Assembly (NCBI GenBank): GCA_020354085.1
Contig: CP070641.1
Location: 425,491 to 432,594 of the forward strand
Source: Pseudomonadota bacterium
GTDB taxonomy: Bacteria; Pseudomonadota; Gammaproteobacteria; Acidiferrobacterales; Sulfurifustaceae
Direction: 5' to 3'
DNA length: 7,104 nucleotides
Part shown: positions 5,076-7,104 of the stretch, one piece after another
Layout of the letters: every line of letters starts with the position of its first letter
How positions within the stretch are numbered: position 1 is the first letter of the stretch
Notes under the pieces: model-generated
Told to the model about the DNA's origin: nothing
Database searches by the model: none
Seen by the model: the letters and a program-made list of their open reading frames with translations, nothing else
Position numbers and translations under genes: made by a program

Positions 5076-6956
5076 ATGGCGCTCTTACAAATCAGTGAAC
5101 CCGGCCAAACGCCAGCGCCGCACGAGCGACGGCTGGCGGTCGGCATCGACCTTGGGACGACCAATTCGTTGGTTGCTTCCATGCGTCACGGTGCGCCCGA
5201 AACGCTGCCAGACGAGCAGGGGCACCATCTGTTGCCTTCCGTGGTGCGTTACCAAGCATCGGGGAATGTGACTGTTGGCGCCGATGCGCTGGCGGCGGCG
5301 CATGACGATCCCCTCAATACTATCGCGTCGGTGAAGCGCTTCATGGGGCGAGGAATTGAGGACGTCAAGCGGCTTGGAAAGTCGATGCCCTATCGATTCG
5401 CCGCCGGTGATTCGAATGTGCCGCGCATCGAAACGGTCGGCGGGGCAGTGAGTGCGGTCGAAGTATCGGCAGAGATTCTCAGGGTTCTCAAGCATCGTGC
5501 TGAGGCGACGTTTGCGGGCGAGGTGCGCGATGCGGTGATTACCGTGCCAGCCTATTTCGACGAGGCGCAACGGCAAGCGACCAAGGATGCCGCGCGCATT
5601 GCCGGCCTCAATGTGATGCGCCTTCTGAGTGAACCGACGGCCGCGGCGGTCGCGTATGGCCTCGATCAGAGCCCGGAAGGCGTCTATGCGATCTATGATC
5701 TCGGCGGTGGCACCTTCGACATATCAATTTTGCGGCTGCACAAAGGTGTCTTTGAGGTACTAGCCACCGGGGGCAATTCGGCGCTCGGGGGTGACGACAT
5801 GGACCATGCGATCGCCGAATGGATGATGCGTGAAGCGCGCGTGCCTGATGACGCCGATCATAAGACGTTGCGGCGCCTATTGCGCGATGCGCGCGCGGCC
5901 AAAGAGGCACTGAGTGCGAACGACGGCGTACGCGTAGTGGTGGATCTGCCCAACCAAGGCGCGTGGGAAGCCACATTGGACAGGATGCAGCTGCATGCTT
6001 TGATCGACCCCCTGATCGAGCAAACCATTGCGCCCTGTCGACGCGCCTTGCGCGACGCCGGTGTGCGGCGTGAGCAGGTTGACGGCGTAGTCTTGGTCGG
6101 AGGCGCCACGCGCATTCCACGCGTGCGCGACAAGATCGCGGAATTTTTCGGACGGGAGCCGCTGAGTGACATTGACCCGGATAAGGTCGTTGCGATCGGC
6201 GCGGCGATTCAAGCGGATGTGCTGGCGGGTAACCGGCGGGGTGAGGAAATGTTGCTACTTGACGTGATCCCCTTGTCGCTTGGCATTGAGATCATGGGTG
6301 GAATGGTGGAGAAGATCATTCCCCGCAACACCACCATACCCGCCGCGAAGGCGCAGGATTTTACGACTTACAAAGACGGGCAGACGGCGCTATTGGCGCA
6401 CGTCGTACAAGGCGAGCGCGAGATGGTCAGCGATTGTCGCTCGCTGGCGCGCTTCGAGCTGCGCGGTATTCCACCGATGGCGGCAGGCGCGGCGCGCATT
6501 CGTGTGAGTTTTCAAGTCGATGCGGATGGACTGCTCAACGTGTCAGCGCGCGAACAGACCACGGGCGTGGAGAGCCAGGTCACGGTTAAGCCGTCGTACG
6601 GGTTGACCGACCAGGAGATTGAACAGATGTTACGCGATTCGTTCACGCACGCGCACGAGGACGAGGCCGCACGCAGTCTGCGCGAGGTGCAGGTCGACGC
6701 CGATCGCCTGATCGAGGCCGTGCAAGGCGCGGTGGCCGCCGACGCACGGCTGCTTGATGAAAAGGAGCGCGCCGAGATCGAGGTCGCGACCAACGCGCTA
6801 CGCGTTGCGCGCAATGGCACTGATGTGCAGGGTATTCGTCAGGCGATCAGTGTGCTTGAAGTGGCGACACGCGAGTTCGCCCAGCGGCGCATGGATGCAA
6901 GTGTCCGCAAGGCTTTGAGCGGCCACCGTGTCGATGAGTTCGACACCTCCGCTTGA
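5076..6956 (+). CDS. hscA: Fe-S chaperone HscA (specialised Hsp70)
   Basis: HscA is a dedicated Hsp70 that binds the LPPVK motif of IscU and, with HscB and ATP, drives cluster release to acceptor proteins. It has 626 residues against 616 in E. coli. The ATPase domain (about 18-390) shows phosphate-1 GIDLGTTNS (23-31), ITVPAYFDEAQR (155-166), phosphate-2 YDLGGGTFDIS (207-217) and the adenosine motif VGGATRIP (341-348). The interdomain linker is LLLDVIPLSLG (393-403). The substrate-binding domain includes RNTTIP (417-422) and VDADGLLNVSA (481-491), then a helical lid to the C-terminus. Like E. coli HscA it ends with a short VDE tail rather than a DnaK-type tail. The start MALLQISEPG matches E. 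coli exactly. Ribosome site weak; 55 bp after hscB. Substitution of Met for Leu or Phe at a few sites looks ordinary. Confidence 0.99.
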   Translation: MALLQISEPGQTPAPHERRLAVGIDLGTTNSLVASMRHGAPETLPDEQGHHLLPSVVRYQASGNVTVGADALAAAHDDPLNTIASVKRFMGRGIEDVKRLGKSMPYRFAAGDSNVPRIETVGGAVSAVEVSAEILRVLKHRAEATFAGEVRDAVITVPAYFDEAQRQATKDAARIAGLNVMRLLSEPTAAAVAYGLDQSPEGVYAIYDLGGGTFDISILRLHKGVFEVLATGGNSALGGDDMDHAIAEWMMREARVPDDADHKTLRRLLRDARAAKEALSANDGVRVVVDLPNQGAWEATLDRMQLHALIDPLIEQTIAPCRRALRDAGVRREQVDGVVLVGGATRIPRVRDKIAEFFGREPLSDIDPDKVVAIGAAIQADVLAGNRRGEEMLLLDVIPLSLGIEIMGGMVEKIIPRNTTIPAAKAQDFTTYKDGQTALLAHVVQGEREMVSDCRSLARFELRGIPPMAAGAARIRVSFQVDADGLLNVSAREQTTGVESQVTVKPSYGLTDQEIEQMLRDSFTHAHEDEAARSLREVQVDADRLIEAVQGAVAADARLLDEKERAEIEVATNALRVARNGTDVQGIRQAISVLEVATREFAQRRMDASVRKALSGHRVDEFDTSA

Positions 6957-6972
6957 CGCGGGGTGTGCACGT

Positions 6973-7104
6973 ATGACAAAGCTGATCTTTCTCCCTCACC
7001 CCGAAATCTGCCCGCAAGGCAAGACCGTGGAGGCCGCGCCCGGCACAAGTATCTGTGACGTCGCGCTGGGCGCCGGCATTGCCATCGAGCATGCGTGCGA
7101 GAAA
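6973..7104 (+). CDS. fdx: Isc-type [2Fe-2S] ferredoxin, N-terminal 44 codons (cut by window end)
   Basis: The isc ferredoxin supplies electrons for cluster assembly on IscU/IscS. Translation from ATG 6973 gives MTKLIFLPHPEICPQGKTVE and continues to the window edge at IAIEHACEK. This matches the N-terminus of E. coli Fdx (a protein of about 111 residues), including LPH, CP.G and the IEHACEK segment. Cys42 is the first of four cluster ligands (E. coli Cys42, 48, 51, 87); the other three lie beyond the window. The start is 16 bp after the hscA stop, preceded by GGGGTG (6960-6965) at reasonable spacing. Gene order (hscA then fdx) supports the call. Confidence 0.95.
   Translation, partial: MTKLIFLPHPEICPQGKTVEAAPGTSICDVALGAGIAIEHACEK

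Noticed and set aside
5608..6120. Long antisense open frame (170 codons) opposite hscA
   Set aside because: Low-complexity Arg/Ala/His composition typical of a shadow frame of a GC-rich gene; the sense strand is unmistakable HscA.

Overview
The window is a nearly complete housekeeping iron-sulfur cluster (isc) operon of a gammaproteobacterium, all on the + strand, at roughly 60% GC by eye. The order is cysE (5' end missing), iscR, an extra cysteine desulfurase gene, iscS, iscU, iscA, hscB, hscA and fdx (3' end missing). cysE just upstream of iscR recalls the Pseudomonas/Azotobacter arrangement. IscS, IscU, IscA, IscR and HscA align almost residue for residue with the E. coli proteins. These two facts support Gammaproteobacteria, but I cannot name a genus or order.

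Layout: bases 2-673 encode a serine O-acetyltransferase, which makes the precursor of cysteine, the sulfur donor for cluster assembly. Bases 673-710 hold a convincing promoter overlapped by a 25-bp IscR type 1 site (22 of 25 positions fit the consensus as I recall it). This puts iscR and everything downstream under negative feedback by [2Fe-2S]-IscR and leaves cysE outside that control. iscR (747-1202) keeps the Cys92/Cys98/Cys104/His107 ligand set. A second desulfurase (1257-2405) sits between iscR and iscS; it is absent from the E. coli operon and is the most unusual gene here. Bases 2453-4466 encode the core machine: IscS (sulfur donor), IscU (scaffold) and IscA (A-type carrier). Bases 4481-6956 encode the HscB/HscA chaperone pair that releases the cluster from IscU through its LPPVK motif. 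Bases 6973-7104 are the first 44 codons of the isc ferredoxin.

The genes run head to tail with gaps of about 14 to 55 bp, no internal promoter that I can see, and no intrinsic terminator, so they probably form one transcript. Small GC-rich hairpins lie just after iscR, at the iscU stop codon and around the non-ATG start of hscB. These are plausible points for tuning expression after transcription. No RNA genes, mobile elements, CRISPR arrays or direct repeats were seen, and there is no gene-free stretch longer than about 75 bases.
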